Assembly (NCBI RefSeq): GCF_035918095.1
Contig: NZ_CP109137.1
Span: 5,086,001-5,150,000, forward strand
Direction of reading: 5' to 3'
Length of the DNA stretch: 64,000 nt
DNA from: Streptomyces sp. NBC_01750
GTDB taxonomy: Bacteria > Actinomycetota > Actinomycetes > Streptomycetales > Streptomycetaceae
The notes under the pieces are model-generated. The model was not told the DNA's origin. It was given only the letters and a program-made list of their open reading frames with translations, and ran no database searches. This document shows, one piece after another, positions 27,605-37,906 of this stretch. The stretch's first letter is position 1. The number at the start of each line of letters is the position of its first letter. The translations under genes were made by a program, and so were the position numbers.

Positions 27605-29263
27605 GTGACGAGCAGCAGGCTGGAACCCTCCACGCACACCACCGGCGCACATCGGGCGCACCGGCGCGCGCCCCGTTCGTCGGCGCAGCGCCCGCCCGCA
27701 CGTTATGAGCCGTATCTCGACGGCCTGTTCACCTACTGCCTCTCCGTGCTCTGCGACCACGACGCGGCGACCGGGCTCCTCGGCGACGTACTCGCCATCG
27801 CCGAGCGGCAGTACGGGCGTAGCCCGGCCGGTGAGGCCGAGCGGAAGGCATGGCTGTACGCGCTCGCGCGCTGGGCCTGTCTGCGCCGGCTGACCGAGCA
27901 GCGGCGCAAGCGGCAGGGGGCGCACGGCGGGCGCCCCGCGCGGGCCGCCGTCTCCGAGGAGGCAGGGCCGCGGGTCCCGGAGGAGACCGCGGAGCGCCGC
28001 CGCCGTGAACTGACGCTGCTGGCCTGGCCGGAGGCGGCTGGTACGACCCCGGAACAGCGAGAGGCCCTGGAACTGGCTGTACGGCACGGCCTCGGCGTCC
28101 GCCAGGTCGCCGCGGTTCTCGGCCTGGACGCACTGGCTGCGCGCGAGCTGCTGGCGGCCGCGGCCTGCGAGGTGGAGCGCACCCGTGCCGCGCTCGCCGT
28201 CGTCGAGACGGGGAACTGCCCGGCCGTCGCGCGGCTCGCCGACGACCACCGGGTGCTGCTCTCCACGGCACTCCGCCAGGAACTCGTCCGGCACGTCGAC
28301 GACTGCCCGCGCTGCCGTCGCGTCGCCGAGCGCGCCGGCGCGGGCGGGCTGTGGCCGGGGTCGGCCGTCACCCCGGCCGTGCTCCCGCTGGTCACGGCAC
28401 CGCGGGCCGCCGCGTACGTCGCGATGCTGCACGTACCGCGCGCCCTCACGGGTGCGCCGCGCTTCGACTCCGGCGGCTTCCCGCTGGACCCGAAGGACTA
28501 CGCGGCCCGGCGGGACCGGCTGCGGGCGCGGGTGGTGACGACCACGGTCGTGGCGACGGTCGTGGCGGCGCCGGTGCTCGCGCTGTGGGCGGCGTACCGG
28601 GGCGCGCCGCTGACAGGGGAGGGGCGGCACGGTGGGGCCTCGGTCACCGCGAGCGAGGCGGACCGGCCGGGCGGGCTCGACGGCGATCCTTACGGCCACT
28701 ACGAGAACGCGGGCAACGCGCGTGCGGAACCGGACACGAGGTTCACGGCGGACAGCCGTTCGGACGTCTCGGTCGAGGTCATCAGCGCGGGCACGCCCGC
28801 GCCACCGTCCCGCCCCGGCGCGGCGGGCTCGGGCCGTCTCACGGTCGACGCGCAGCCGTCCGGTGACAGCACCCGGATCACGCTCACGGCGTCCGGCGGC
28901 TCCCCGGTGGCCTGGTCGGCCTGGACGGACGCGCCGTGGCTGTACATGAGCCGCTCCTCGGGCACGCTCAACCCGGGCGAGTCGATCACGATCTACATCA
29001 CCGTGGACCACGCGCGGGAGCCGTCGGGGCCGTGGAGCGCGCGGGTGGGGATCGACCCGTCGGGAGCGGTTGTGGAGATCGACGGCTGGGGCGCGACGCA
29101 CTCGCACACACCGCGGCCGCCCGACCCGACGCCAACCCCGTCGGACCCGGCCCCGACGCCGTCCGACCCGACGCCGACCCCCTCGGACCCCACGTCGGAG
29201 CCCTCGGCCTCCACCCCGCCGGACCCGACTCCCTCGGCGTCGGACTCCGCGTCCGCGCCCTGA
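27605..29263 (+). CDS. transmembrane protein with sigma-factor-like region, zinc motif and BACON domain
   Basis: Layout of this roughly 552-residue protein: an Arg-rich N-terminus, then a helical segment resembling sigma region 2 ([20 protein letters not shown], residues 37-56, to about 100). A region 4-like helix pair follows ([20 protein letters not shown], 155-174). H230, C234 and C237 (RHVDDCPRC) form an HxxxCxxC motif as in zinc anti-sigma domains. One membrane helix (about 310-331) precedes an extracytoplasmic BACON-type beta domain ([21 protein letters not shown]). The tail is Pro/Thr/Ser-rich with SDPTPTP-like repeats. The function is unknown. GTG 27605 is preferred; ATG 27569 is an alternative with AAGAGG too close. 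Confidence 0.75.
   Translation: MTSSRLEPSTHTTGAHRAHRRAPRSSAQRPPARYEPYLDGLFTYCLSVLCDHDAATGLLGDVLAIAERQYGRSPAGEAERKAWLYALARWACLRRLTEQRRKRQGAHGGRPARAAVSEEAGPRVPEETAERRRRELTLLAWPEAAGTTPEQREALELAVRHGLGVRQVAAVLGLDALAARELLAAAACEVERTRAALAVVETGNCPAVARLADDHRVLLSTALRQELVRHVDDCPRCRRVAERAGAGGLWPGSAVTPAVLPLVTAPRAAAYVAMLHVPRALTGAPRFDSGGFPLDPKDYAARRDRLRARVVTTTVVATVVAAPVLALWAAYRGAPLTGEGRHGGASVTASEADRPGGLDGDPYGHYENAGNARAEPDTRFTADSRSDVSVEVISAGTPAPPSRPGAAGSGRLTVDAQPSGDSTRITLTASGGSPVAWSAWTDAPWLYMSRSSGTLNPGESITIYITVDHAREPSGPWSARVGIDPSGAVVEIDGWGATHSHTPRPPDPTPTPSDPAPTPSDPTPTPSDPTSEPSASTPPDPTPSASDSASAP
29121..29256 (+). repeat. tandem repeats encoding a Pro/Thr/Ser/Asp tail
   Basis: Imperfect 18-24 base repeats encode copies of DPTPTPS and variants at the C-terminus of the BACON-domain protein. 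Such stretches are typical of wall-spanning or disordered extracellular tails, and their number may vary between strains. Confidence 0.6.
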
Positions 29264-29312
29264 GAGGGATCGGCGGCAGGCTTCGGACCCGCCTGAGGTG
29301 CCCCGGTGGCCG

Positions 29313-30119
29313 CTACGCCTTCGGGTCCGCCGGGTGCGGAGCCACCAGGGGGAGCTGTGAAGACAGTCGCGCCTCGCAGAGTTCCACCAGCACGTCGTAC
29401 GCCTCCTTGCCCATCAGCTCCGTCAGCTCCGGGCGGTATGTCACAAACACCGGCTCTCCCGCCCCGTGCGCCGATGTCGCCGACGTGCACCACCAGTGCA
29501 GGTCGTGGCCGCCAGGGCCCCACCCGCGCCGGTCGTACTCACCGATCGAGACCTGCAGCACCTTTGTGTCGTCGGGGCGCTCGATCCAGTCGTACGTACG
29601 CCGTACCGGCAGCTGCCAGCACACGTCCGGCTTCGTCTCCAGCGGCTCCTTGCCCTCCTGCAGGGCCAGGATGTGCAGCGAGCAGCCTGCCCCGCCCGCG
29701 AATCCCGGACGGTTCTGGAAGATGCAGGAGCCCTCCCAGCGGCGCGTCTGGCGTTCGCCGTCGTCGTCGGTCTGGACCCAGCCCGACGACGTACCGACGT
29801 CGTGGAACTGCCACAGCTCCGGAGTGAGGCGGGCGACATGCCCCGCGACCCGTTTCTCGTCGTCCTTGTCGGAGAAATGCGCGCCCAGCGTGCAGCAGCC
29901 GTCGTCCGCGCGGCCCGCCTGGATGCCCTGGCAGCCGCTGCCGAAAATGCAGGACCAGCGTGAGGTCAGCCAGGTCAGATCGCAGCGGAAGACCTGTTCG
30001 TCGTCGGCGGGGTCGGGAAACTCGACCCACGCGCGCGCGAAGTCCAGGCCCTTCTCGTCGCGCTTGAGGTTCTTCGGGGGCTCGGCTTTGCCCGCTTTCG
30101 CCTTTTTCGTCTTTGGCAC
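29313..30119 (-). CDS. Cys-rich conserved hypothetical protein, 268 aa
   Basis: I do not recognise a characterised family. After a Lys-rich N-terminus ([20 protein letters not shown]) there is a cysteine cluster: C46, C57, C63, C75 and C76 ([25 protein letters not shown]). Further cysteines sit in GSCIF, AGCSLH, DVCWQLP, HWWCTS and ELCEAR. The spacing ending in CC recalls YkgJ-type metal- or Fe-S-chelating proteins. No signal peptide or membrane helix is seen. GTG 30119 is the likely start, without a clear ribosome-binding site. It is divergent from the Ppx/GppA gene, with 40 bases between. Confidence 0.7.
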   Translation of the reverse strand: MPKTKKAKAGKAEPPKNLKRDEKGLDFARAWVEFPDPADDEQVFRCDLTWLTSRWSCIFGSGCQGIQAGRADDGCCTLGAHFSDKDDEKRVAGHVARLTPELWQFHDVGTSSGWVQTDDDGERQTRRWEGSCIFQNRPGFAGGAGCSLHILALQEGKEPLETKPDVCWQLPVRRTYDWIERPDDTKVLQVSIGEYDRRGWGPGGHDLHWWCTSATSAHGAGEPVFVTYRPELTELMGKEAYDVLVELCEARLSSQLPLVAPHPADPKA

Positions 30120-30159
30120 AACACCAGAGTATGCGTGCGACAGCAGTAGCGTTCGGTCC

Positions 30160-31113
30160 ATGAGACTCGGAGTCCTCGACGTCGGTTCGAACACAGTGCA
30201 CCTGCTGGTGGTGGACGCCCACCCCGGTGCCCGACCGCTGCCCGCCCACTCGGACAAGGCCGAACTGCGGCTCGCCGAACTTCTCGACGAGAACGGGGCG
30301 ATCGGGCCCGAGGGCGTCGCCCGGCTGATCGAGACGATCGCGCGCGCCGTGCAGTCCGCCGAGGACCAGGGCTGCGAGCAGGTGCTCCCGTTCGCCACCT
30401 CGGCGGTACGTGGGGCCAGCAACGCCGACGAGGTGCTGGCCAGGATCAAGGCCGAGACCGGCGTGGATCTGGCCGTGCTGACCGGCGAGGACGAGGCCCG
30501 GCTCACCTTCCTCGCCGCCCGCCGCTGGTTCGGCTGGTCCGCCGGAAGGCTGCAGATCCTGGACATCGGCGGCGGTTCGCTGGAGATCGCCTGCGGGATC
30601 GACGAGGAGCCGGACGCCGCGGTGTCGCTGCCGCTCGGCGCGGGCCGGCTGACCGCGGCAATGCTGCCCGGCGACCCGCCCGACCCCCAGGACGTGAAGG
30701 CGCTGCGCCGCCATGTGCGGGCGGAAATCGCCCGTACGGTCGGCGAGTTCCGCAGGTTCGGGAAGCCGGACCACGTCGTGGGGACGTCCAAGACCTTCAG
30801 GCAGCTGGCCCGTATCGCGGGCGCGGCGCGCTCCACCGAGGGGCTTTACGTGCAGCGGGAACTGAGTCGTAAATCACTGCAGGAGTGGGTCCCCAGACTC
30901 GCCGCCATGACGGTCGAGGAGCGTGTCGAACTCCCCGGCGTCTCCGAGGGCCGCGCCCGTCAGCTGCTGGCCGGAGCGGTGGTCGCGGAGGCTGCGATGG
31001 ATCTGTTCGGCGCCGAGACGCTCGAGATCTGCCCCTGGGCGCTGCGCGAGGGCGTGATTCTGCGGCGCCTCGACCACCTCCCGCCCCGCCTGGACCAACT
31101 CCCGAGCCGCTAG
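30160..31113 (+). CDS. Ppx/GppA family exopolyphosphatase
   Basis: This ASKHA-fold phosphatase hydrolyses polyphosphate and/or pppGpp. The 317-residue protein has the N-terminal phosphate loop [18 protein letters not shown], the [14 protein letters not shown] segment, [11 protein letters not shown] and a second glycine-rich loop [24 protein letters not shown] follows. It lacks the C-terminal HD-like domain of longer Ppx proteins, like the short actinobacterial Ppx1 type. The start is ATG 30160. An isomerase-like gene follows after 23 bases. Confidence 0.9.
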   Translation: MRLGVLDVGSNTVHLLVVDAHPGARPLPAHSDKAELRLAELLDENGAIGPEGVARLIETIARAVQSAEDQGCEQVLPFATSAVRGASNADEVLARIKAETGVDLAVLTGEDEARLTFLAARRWFGWSAGRLQILDIGGGSLEIACGIDEEPDAAVSLPLGAGRLTAAMLPGDPPDPQDVKALRRHVRAEIARTVGEFRRFGKPDHVVGTSKTFRQLARIAGAARSTEGLYVQRELSRKSLQEWVPRLAAMTVEERVELPGVSEGRARQLLAGAVVAEAAMDLFGAETLEICPWALREGVILRRLDHLPPRLDQLPSR

Positions 31114-31136
31114 CGCGGGCCCGTACCCTGTCTCCC

Positions 31137-31964
31137 GTGGCAGAACCAGCGGTGCGTATCCCGGATGCGAAGGTTGTCCTGTCGACGGCTTCCGTCTACC
31201 CGGAGTCCACGGCGACGGCCTTCGAGATTGCCGCGCGCCTGGGCTACGACGGTGTCGAGGTCATGGTCTGGACCGATCCCGTGAGCCAGGACATCGAGGC
31301 CCTGCGCCGGCTCTCCGACTATCACCAGATGCCGATCCACGCTGTCCACGCGCCCTGTCTCCTGATCACCCAGCGGGTCTGGTCCACGGACCCCTGGGTG
31401 AAGCTCCAGCGCGCGCAGGCGGCGGCCGAGAAGCTGGGCGCTTCGACGGTCGTCGTGCACCCGCCGTTCCGCTGGCAGCGGCAGTACGCGCGTGACTTCG
31501 TGACCGGGATCTGGCGGATGGCGAACGAGACGGACGTCCGGTTCGCTGTCGAGAACATGTACCCGTGGCGCTACCGGGACCGCGAGATGCTGGCGTACGC
31601 CCCCGACTGGGACGTCACGAAGGAGGACTACCGCCACTTCACGATCGACCTCTCGCACACGGCCACGTCCCGCACCGAGACCATGGCCATGGTCGACCGG
31701 ATGGGCGACCGCCTCGGCCATGTCCATCTCGCCGACGGCAAGGGGTCCGCGAAGGACGAGCACCTGGTCCCGGGCCGCGGCAATCAGCCCTGTGCCGAGC
31801 TGCTCGAGCGCCTCGCCGGCACCGGCTTCGACGGCCATGTCGTCATCGAGGTCAACACCAGGCGTGCGATGTCCGCCGCCGAACGCGAAGCCGATCTGGC
31901 GGAGGCGCTCGCCTTCACCCGGCTGCATCTCGCCTCGGCCGCATCGGGGATCAGCCGATCATGA
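31137..31964 (+). CDS. sugar phosphate isomerase/epimerase (AP endonuclease 2-like TIM barrel)
   Basis: The 275-residue protein has the xylose-isomerase-like TIM-barrel pattern. Strand ends carry candidate metal ligands: [44 protein letters not shown] (Glu), [18 protein letters not shown] and VVIEVNT. The true substrate cannot be told from the sequence. It starts at GTG 31137. The stop overlaps the next gene, a TetR regulator, by 4 bases, so the two are coupled. Confidence 0.85.
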   Translation: MAEPAVRIPDAKVVLSTASVYPESTATAFEIAARLGYDGVEVMVWTDPVSQDIEALRRLSDYHQMPIHAVHAPCLLITQRVWSTDPWVKLQRAQAAAEKLGASTVVVHPPFRWQRQYARDFVTGIWRMANETDVRFAVENMYPWRYRDREMLAYAPDWDVTKEDYRHFTIDLSHTATSRTETMAMVDRMGDRLGHVHLADGKGSAKDEHLVPGRGNQPCAELLERLAGTGFDGHVVIEVNTRRAMSAAEREADLAEALAFTRLHLASAASGISRS

Positions 31965-32575
31965 CCGGCGCACAGGCTCCGCGGCGGCGCGGGCGGCCGG
32001 CCCGTACGGAGACGGACGAGGGCCCCGGAGCCCGGGAGCGGATCCTCGAGGCGGCCCGTACGGAGTTCGCCGAGCGGGGCTACGACAAGACGACCGTCCG
32101 CGGTATCGCCAGGGCGGCGGGCGTCGACCCGGCACTCGTCCATCACTACTTCGGTACGAAGGACGAGGTCTTCGCGGCCGCCATCGAGGTCTCCTTCGAG
32201 CCGGCGCTGGTCATCCCGGCGATCCTGGGGCAGGGCGCGGACGGCATCGGCGAACGGCTCGCCCGCTATTTCATCGGCGTGTGGGAGAACCCGGCGACCC
32301 GGGGGCCGCTGCTGGCGATTGTCCGTTCCGCGCTCACCCATGAGGCGGCGGCCAAGGTGCTGCGCGGCTTCGTACTGCGGCGGCTGCTCGAACGGCTGGC
32401 AGGGGACCTCGACGTACCGGATCCGAAGTTCCGGGCGGAGCTGGCTGCCTCGCAGATGATCGGCATCGCGATCCTGCGGTATGTGATCAAGGTGGAGCCG
32501 CTGGCCTCGGCGGACCCCGAGGAGATCGTGGCGATGGTGGCCCCGACGCTTCAGCGGTATCTGACCGAAGCGTGA
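31961..32575 (+). CDS. TetR/AcrR family regulator
   Basis: The 204-residue protein has a basic leader ([11 protein letters not shown]). The TetR helix-turn-helix is [45 protein letters not shown], about residues 27-71. The C-terminal domain contains [23 protein letters not shown], as in the TetR_C_11 group. The ATGA overlap with the isomerase-like gene suggests one transcript. Its targets are unknown. Confidence 0.9.
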   Translation: MTGAQAPRRRGRPARTETDEGPGARERILEAARTEFAERGYDKTTVRGIARAAGVDPALVHHYFGTKDEVFAAAIEVSFEPALVIPAILGQGADGIGERLARYFIGVWENPATRGPLLAIVRSALTHEAAAKVLRGFVLRRLLERLAGDLDVPDPKFRAELAASQMIGIAILRYVIKVEPLASADPEEIVAMVAPTLQRYLTEA

Positions 32576-32669
32576 GCCGGCCGTCCCGTATAACGGACGC
32601 GCTGTCCAGATCTTGGAGCTGCGGCGTACGCTCGATGGGAGTTCTACCCCTATTGAGGAGCGAGCGACG

Positions 32670-34520
32670 ATGCCCGAGCTGAGGTCCCGCACTGTCACCC
32701 ACGGCCGGAACATGGCGGGCGCCCGCGCCCTTATGCGGGCTTCGGGCGTAGCGAGCTCGGACATCGGCAAGCCGATCGTCGCGGTGGCCAATTCCTTCAC
32801 CGAGTTCGTGCCGGGACACACCCACCTCGCGCCGGTCGGCCGGATCGTCTCCGACGCGATCCTGGCGGCGGGCGCGGTGCCGCGCGAGTTCAACACGATC
32901 GCGGTCGACGACGGCATCGCGATGGGCCACGCCGGAATGCTGTACTCGCTGCCGTCCCGCGACCTGATCGCCGACTCGGTCGAGTACATGGTCGAGGCGC
33001 ACTGCGCCGACGCGCTGATCTGCATCTCCAACTGCGACAAGATCACGCCGGGCATGCTGATGGCCGCGCTGCGCCTCAACATCCCGGTCGTCTTCGTCTC
33101 GGGCGGTCCGATGGAGGCCGGACAGGCCACGCTCGTCGACGGCACGGTCCGCAAGCTCGACCTGATCAACGCCATCGTGGACGCGGTCAACGAGAACGTC
33201 TCGGACGAGGATGTCCTCCGTATCGAGGAGAACGCCTGCCCGACCTGCGGTTCCTGTTCCGGCATGTTCACCGCCAACTCGATGAACTGCCTGACCGAGG
33301 CCATGGGCCTCTCCCTGCCGGGCAACGGCTCGGTGCTGGCCACGCACACCGCCCGCAAGGCGCTGTACGAGAACGCCGGCCGCACCGTCGTCGAGATCAC
33401 CAAGCGCTACTACGAGCAGGACGACGAGTCCGTCCTGCCGCGCAATATCGCGACCCGCGCCGCCTTCGACAACGCCATGGCACTCGACATCGCCATGGGC
33501 GGCTCGACCAACACGATCCTGCACCTGCTCGCCGCCGCGCAGGAGGCCGGGCTCGACTACGACCTCAAGGACATCGACGCGGTCTCGCGCCGCGTCCCGT
33601 GCCTGGCGAAGGTCGCTCCGAACGTCGCGCCCGGCGGCACGTACTACATGGAGGACGTGCACCGCGCCGGCGGCATCCCGGCCATCCTCGGCGAGCTCTA
33701 CCGCGCCGGGCTGCTCAACGAGGACGTGCACACCGTCCATTCGTCCAGCATCAAGGACTGGCTGGAAACGTGGGACGTCCGGGGTGGCTCGCCGTCCGAG
33801 ACGGCCGTCGAGTTGTGGCACGCGGCGCCGGGCTGTGTGCGGTCGGCGACCGCCTTCTCGCAGTCCGAGCGGTGGGAGAGCCTCGACACGGACGCGGCAG
33901 GCGGCTGCATCCGCGACGCGGCGCACGCGTACTCCAAGGACGGCGGACTGGCCGTCCTCAAGGGGAATCTCGCGGTTGACGGCTGTGTCGTGAAGACGGC
34001 CGGCGTCGACGAGTCGATCTGGACCTTCGAGGGTCCGGCCGTCGTCTGCGAATCGCAGGAAGAGGCGGTCGACAAGATCCTCCGCAAGCAGATCAAGGAG
34101 GGCGACGTCGTCGTCATCCGCTACGAGGGCCCCAGGGGCGGCCCCGGTATGCAGGAGATGCTCTACCCGACGTCCTTCCTGAAGGGGCGGGGACTCGGCA
34201 AGGCCTGCGCGCTGGTGACGGACGGCCGCTTCTCCGGCGGCACGTCGGGGCTGTCGATCGGCCACGCCTCGCCGGAGGCGGCCTCGGGCGGGACCATCGC
34301 GCTCGTCGAGGACGGCGACCGCATCCGTGTCGACATCCCGAACCGTTCGATCGATCTTCTCGTCTCCGAGGCCGAGCTGGCCACCCGCCGTGAGGCGCTG
34401 GACGGGGTGTACGCCCCCAAGTCGCGTGAGCGGAATGTGTCGGCGGCGCTGCGCGCGTACGCGGCGATGGCGACGAGCGCGGACAAGGGCGCGGTCCGGG
34501 ACGTGTCCCGACTCGGCTGA
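32670..34520 (+). CDS. ilvD: dihydroxy-acid dehydratase
   Basis: IlvD dehydrates dihydroxy acids in valine, leucine and isoleucine synthesis. The 616-residue length and the cysteines in [11 protein letters not shown] and [20 protein letters not shown] (Fe-S cluster ligands) are standard. [20 protein letters not shown] is present near the C-terminus. ATG 32670 has GAGGAG ten bases upstream, so the longer upstream frame is rejected. The gene has its own promoter region and no ilv neighbours. Confidence 0.97.
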   Translation: MPELRSRTVTHGRNMAGARALMRASGVASSDIGKPIVAVANSFTEFVPGHTHLAPVGRIVSDAILAAGAVPREFNTIAVDDGIAMGHAGMLYSLPSRDLIADSVEYMVEAHCADALICISNCDKITPGMLMAALRLNIPVVFVSGGPMEAGQATLVDGTVRKLDLINAIVDAVNENVSDEDVLRIEENACPTCGSCSGMFTANSMNCLTEAMGLSLPGNGSVLATHTARKALYENAGRTVVEITKRYYEQDDESVLPRNIATRAAFDNAMALDIAMGGSTNTILHLLAAAQEAGLDYDLKDIDAVSRRVPCLAKVAPNVAPGGTYYMEDVHRAGGIPAILGELYRAGLLNEDVHTVHSSSIKDWLETWDVRGGSPSETAVELWHAAPGCVRSATAFSQSERWESLDTDAAGGCIRDAAHAYSKDGGLAVLKGNLAVDGCVVKTAGVDESIWTFEGPAVVCESQEEAVDKILRKQIKEGDVVVIRYEGPRGGPGMQEMLYPTSFLKGRGLGKACALVTDGRFSGGTSGLSIGHASPEAASGGTIALVEDGDRIRVDIPNRSIDLLVSEAELATRREALDGVYAPKSRERNVSAALRAYAAMATSADKGAVRDVSRLG

Positions 34521-34543
34521 CGTCGGCTCACCGGCTCAGCAGT

Positions 34544-36688
34544 TCACCATTGCGCCGGGTCCCGGGCATCGAGTGCGAAGACCGAGCCGTCCGGGGCGCC
34601 GGCGACGACCCTGCCGTCGGTGACGACAGGGGTGGGCAGTACGGACGGGAAGGTGTAACGCCCGTCGTCCATACGGGGTTTCGACTGGCCGAGCAGCACA
34701 CCGCGGGTGGCGTCCACGGCCAGCAGCCGTCCGTCTCCGGCCGTCACATAGACCGCGCGGCCGTCGGCGGCTGGGCGCGAGAGATGCGTGACCGAGGTCT
34801 CGAGCCGCCAGAGCTGAGCGGCCTTCGTGGCGGTGGCGGCACGGGTGTCGACGGCGAGGAGGGAGCCTCCTGAGCCGGACAGATACACGGTGTCCCCGGC
34901 CACCGCCGCCTGGGCCTGGTCGACCGGGACGGACAGCGGAATGCGGCGGACGGTACGGGTCTTCTCCGCTGTGTCGAGGCGAACGACGGCGTCCGTGAAG
35001 CCGTCGGTGTCGGCGGAGAGCAGATACAGGGCGCCGCCCTCGAGCTGCACCGGGCTCAGCGAACCTTTGACGCGCTTCTCCCAGAGCAGGTCGCCACTGG
35101 TCGGGTCGACCGCGCTGACCAGCGTGGACGCCCCGTTCGCCGCGGGCGTCGCGGCGAGGGCCGGTCCTTCGCCGCCGGGGGAGGAGACCCACTGGGTGCC
35201 GCGTCCGCCGCGCTGCCGGGTCCAGCGCACCTCGCCCGTGGTGGCGTCGACGGCTCGCACGAGTCCGCCGTCCGTCACCAGCAGCACCACACCGGCGGCG
35301 TGCCGGACGGTCGAGTACCGCGAGATGTCCAGGTCCCAGCGCACCTTGCCCGACTTCGGGTCGAGCGCCTCGAGGTGGTCCCCGCCCGGCGCCACCACCT
35401 GCAGCAGCCCGCCGGCGAGCAGGGGCGTCATGCCCGCGTCGGTCTGCGTCGCGCTGTCGCCCGCCTTCGCCTCCCAGAGCGTCCTGCCGTCGTTCGGGCT
35501 CAGCCGGGCGGCCTTGATCCCGGGCGCCGTGCAGTACAGCGCCGGGCCCGCGGAAGCGCAGACCGGCGTCCTGTTCTCCGCGTGCCCGCCGCGCAGCGGG
35601 ACACTCCAGGGGTGGAAGCGCTGCCCCGCGCGAGGCGTGGCGGTAGCGGATCCCGTGCTGTCGCCGTCGGCCACCGTGCGTGCGGTGATGATGCCGGCCG
35701 TGACCAGCACCGCGAGCGCGGCGGCCACCCAGCGGATCTTCTTGCCGCGCCAGGCCCGCGGTGCGGTCCGGATTCCGGCGACGAGACCACGCGGCGCGCT
35801 CTCCCGGGGGTCCGGCGTCCGCTGCGCAGGTATGTAGGCCTGGGTGTCGTACGAGGCCGACGGCGAGGACGCACGCAGCGCGACCATCAGCTCGTACGGC
35901 GTCGGCCGGTCGGCCGGGTCCTTCGCGAGGCAGCGCCGGAACAGCGGTACGAGATCCTCCGGCACACCTGCCAAGTCCGGTTCGTTGTGCACCACTTGGT
36001 ACGCCACGATGTACGGGCTGTCCGAGTCGAAGGGCCCGCGCCCGGTGGCCGCGTGCACCAGTACCGCGCCCATCGCGAACACATCGGCGGCCGGTCCCAC
36101 CTCGCGCGGACGCTGGAACTGCTCGGGCGCCATGAACGGCGGTGTACCGATCAGCTTGCCCGTCTCCGTACGCAGATCACTGTCCGTGGGACGGGAGATA
36201 CCGAAGTCGATGACCTTGGGCCCGTCGGGCGCCAGCAGCACATTGCTCGGCTTGAGATCGCGGTGCACCACGCCGGCGCGGTGGATGTCGCGCAGCGCCT
36301 CGGCCAGCCCCGCGCCGGCCCTGCGCAGCTCCGCCGCATCCAGCGGTCCGTTCCGCTTCACGCGCTCCGCGAGCGTCGGGCCCTCGATGAACAACGTGGC
36401 CATCCAGGGCCGTTCGGCCTCGGGGTCGGCATCGACGACGGGCGCGGTGAAGGCCCCGCTGACCCGGCGGGCCGCCGCGACCTCCTGCTGGAAGCGGGCT
36501 CTGAACTCCGGATCCGAGGAATGCTCGGCATGGATGACCTTGACCGCCAGGCGCAACCCCGAGGCGGAGGTGGCCAGATGGACGACCCCCATGCCGCCTG
36601 TGCCCAGGCATGCCTCAAGCCGGTACTGCCCGGCATATTCCGGATGCTCCGCTTCCGGAAACTTCCCGGTGGTGCGCAGCGGTGGCAT
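34544..36688 (-). CDS. Ser/Thr protein kinase with C-terminal PQQ-like beta-propeller
   Basis: The 714-residue protein has a Hanks-type kinase domain. The Gly loop is LGTGGMGVV (about 28-36), the ATP-binding Lys50 is in LAVKVIHAE, HRDLKPSN has Asp144, and DFG lies at 161-163. GTPPFMAPEQF is in the activation segment. One membrane helix follows (WVAAALAVLVTAGIITA, about residue 330). The extracytoplasmic part has repeated LxAVDxxxGxxxW blades, as in PQQ-binding propellers. It probably senses an external ligand. ATG 36688 has a GGGGGTGGGA ribosome-binding region. It is divergent from the SH3-type protein. Confidence 0.92.
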   Translation of the reverse strand: MPPLRTTGKFPEAEHPEYAGQYRLEACLGTGGMGVVHLATSASGLRLAVKVIHAEHSSDPEFRARFQQEVAAARRVSGAFTAPVVDADPEAERPWMATLFIEGPTLAERVKRNGPLDAAELRRAGAGLAEALRDIHRAGVVHRDLKPSNVLLAPDGPKVIDFGISRPTDSDLRTETGKLIGTPPFMAPEQFQRPREVGPAADVFAMGAVLVHAATGRGPFDSDSPYIVAYQVVHNEPDLAGVPEDLVPLFRRCLAKDPADRPTPYELMVALRASSPSASYDTQAYIPAQRTPDPRESAPRGLVAGIRTAPRAWRGKKIRWVAAALAVLVTAGIITARTVADGDSTGSATATPRAGQRFHPWSVPLRGGHAENRTPVCASAGPALYCTAPGIKAARLSPNDGRTLWEAKAGDSATQTDAGMTPLLAGGLLQVVAPGGDHLEALDPKSGKVRWDLDISRYSTVRHAAGVVLLVTDGGLVRAVDATTGEVRWTRQRGGRGTQWVSSPGGEGPALAATPAANGASTLVSAVDPTSGDLLWEKRVKGSLSPVQLEGGALYLLSADTDGFTDAVVRLDTAEKTRTVRRIPLSVPVDQAQAAVAGDTVYLSGSGGSLLAVDTRAATATKAAQLWRLETSVTHLSRPAADGRAVYVTAGDGRLLAVDATRGVLLGQSKPRMDDGRYTFPSVLPTPVVTDGRVVAGAPDGSVFALDARDPAQW

Positions 36689-36815
36689 TTCCCACCCCCG
36701 TGTGGTTCGTGCGCAAGCGCGACGCACGGAGCCTAGTCGATGATGCGTGCGATGCAGCGGTGGCTTGCTAGCCTGCGCGGCGTACAGAGAGCACGTTTCA
36801 ACGGGGGAGAGTCCG

Positions 36816-37142
36816 ATGGCTGTTGAAGAAGTACAGAACGGCGTCGAGGGTGTCGAGGCCGAGGCGGGGGCCGTGGCGGGCGAGTCGCTGGGGTCGAAGC
36901 GCTATCCGGTCGCACCGGGCTGCCAGCTGAACGTCCGCAGCGGCCCCGGCACCAACTACCGGCTCATCAAGGTGCTCCCGCTCGGAGCGCGGGTGCCCAT
37001 CAACTGCCAGAAGCCGGGCGAGTCGGTGAGCGGTCCGTACGGCACCACCAACATCTGGGACAACATCGCCAACGGGCAGTTCGTCTCGGACGCCTATGTG
37101 CAGACCGGCAGCGACGGCTATGTCACCATCCGCTGCTCCTGA
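36816..37142 (+). CDS. small SH3-domain-like protein, 108 aa
   Basis: After an acidic N-terminus (MAVEEVQNGVEGVEAEAGAV), residues about 35-108 match a bacterial SH3 domain: CQLNVRSGPGTNYRLIKVLPLGARVPI, then WDNIANGQFVSDAYVQTG. Such domains usually bind cell-wall peptides, but I see no signal peptide, so its location is open. ATG 36816 has GGGGGAGAG upstream. It is divergent from the membrane kinase gene, which may be functionally linked. Confidence 0.8.
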   Translation: MAVEEVQNGVEGVEAEAGAVAGESLGSKRYPVAPGCQLNVRSGPGTNYRLIKVLPLGARVPINCQKPGESVSGPYGTTNIWDNIANGQFVSDAYVQTGSDGYVTIRCS

Positions 37143-37177
37143 CGGGACACCGGCGCCGCCCGGGGATAATCGATCCC

Positions 37178-37744
37178 GTGAGCGAGCAGAGTGTGCAGAG
37201 CGACCAGAGCGACCGCAGCGAGAACAGCGGTAGCCACACCGGCGGCGGCAACGGCACCGGCGGCGGGCCGCAGCCCGAGCCCATCCGTTTCTTCGGTACG
37301 ACCTGGGTCGGCCGCGACGGGGGCTACGGGCTGCGCCGCGCCGGCGTCGCCATTGGTTCGCTCGTCGCCGCCGTCGCCGGCTGTCTGGTCCTGCGGCTCG
37401 GCTACCAGGGCCTGGACATCGCCGATGTCGGCGGCTTCGTCAACATGCTGGTCATCCTCATGTTCGCGATCTGCAGCGCCGTCGCCTTCCGCAAGACCTG
37501 GGAGAGCTTCACGCGCCGGCCCACCGGAACCGCCACCGAGGACGCGCTGCGCACCCTCAAGGCGATCGGCTTCGTCGGCGCGCTTCTCGCGTACTTCTTC
37601 CGCTCCCTTGCCGAGGCGCCGGGCGAGAAGCTGCGGCGCGCGGAGTACGAGACGGCCCGCAGTCAGTACGAGAAGCGCCGTGGCAACCGCACCGGCAACC
37701 CTGCCGCCCGCAAGGGAAAGCGCGCCAAGCCCAAGCGTAGGTAG
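37178..37744 (+). CDS. membrane protein, 188 aa
   Basis: An N-terminal Ser/Gly/Asp/Gln-rich segment (residues 1-33) precedes two to three hydrophobic segments: GVAIGSLVAAVAGCLVLRLGY, FVNMLVILMFAICSAVAF and AIGFVGALLAYFFRS. The C-terminal tail is strongly basic (YEKRRGNRTGNPAARKGKRAKPKRR). I do not recognise a family with known function. GTG 37178 is the likely start. The stop is followed closely by a truncated methyltransferase gene. Confidence 0.7.
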   Translation: MSEQSVQSDQSDRSENSGSHTGGGNGTGGGPQPEPIRFFGTTWVGRDGGYGLRRAGVAIGSLVAAVAGCLVLRLGYQGLDIADVGGFVNMLVILMFAICSAVAFRKTWESFTRRPTGTATEDALRTLKAIGFVGALLAYFFRSLAEAPGEKLRRAEYETARSQYEKRRGNRTGNPAARKGKRAKPKRR

Positions 37745-37769
37745 GGGCGTCCCGGTGAGGATGAGGCGC

Positions 37770-37905
37770 ATGACGGACCACGCTCTGCGGGCACTCTCCT
37801 TCGACTCGGCTGCCGCTCGGTACGACGCCGCCCGCCCCGGTTACCCGCCCGCGCTCTTCGACACGATCGAGGAGCTGACTCCCGGGCGTGGGCCGGCGCC
37901 GGCGC
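37770..37905 (+). pseudogene. N-terminal fragment of a class I SAM-dependent methyltransferase
   Basis: The frame from ATG 37770 reads MTDHALRALSFDSAAARYDA, then ARPGYPPALFDTIEELT. This is the characteristic start of a Streptomyces methyltransferase family just before its SAM-binding glycine motif. At about 37900 the resemblance stops, and the sequence becomes the 3' end of a gene on the other strand. The glycine motif and all of the catalytic domain are absent. The truncation probably reflects a deletion or rearrangement whose right edge is near 37905. Confidence 0.65.
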
Positions 37906-37906
37906 G

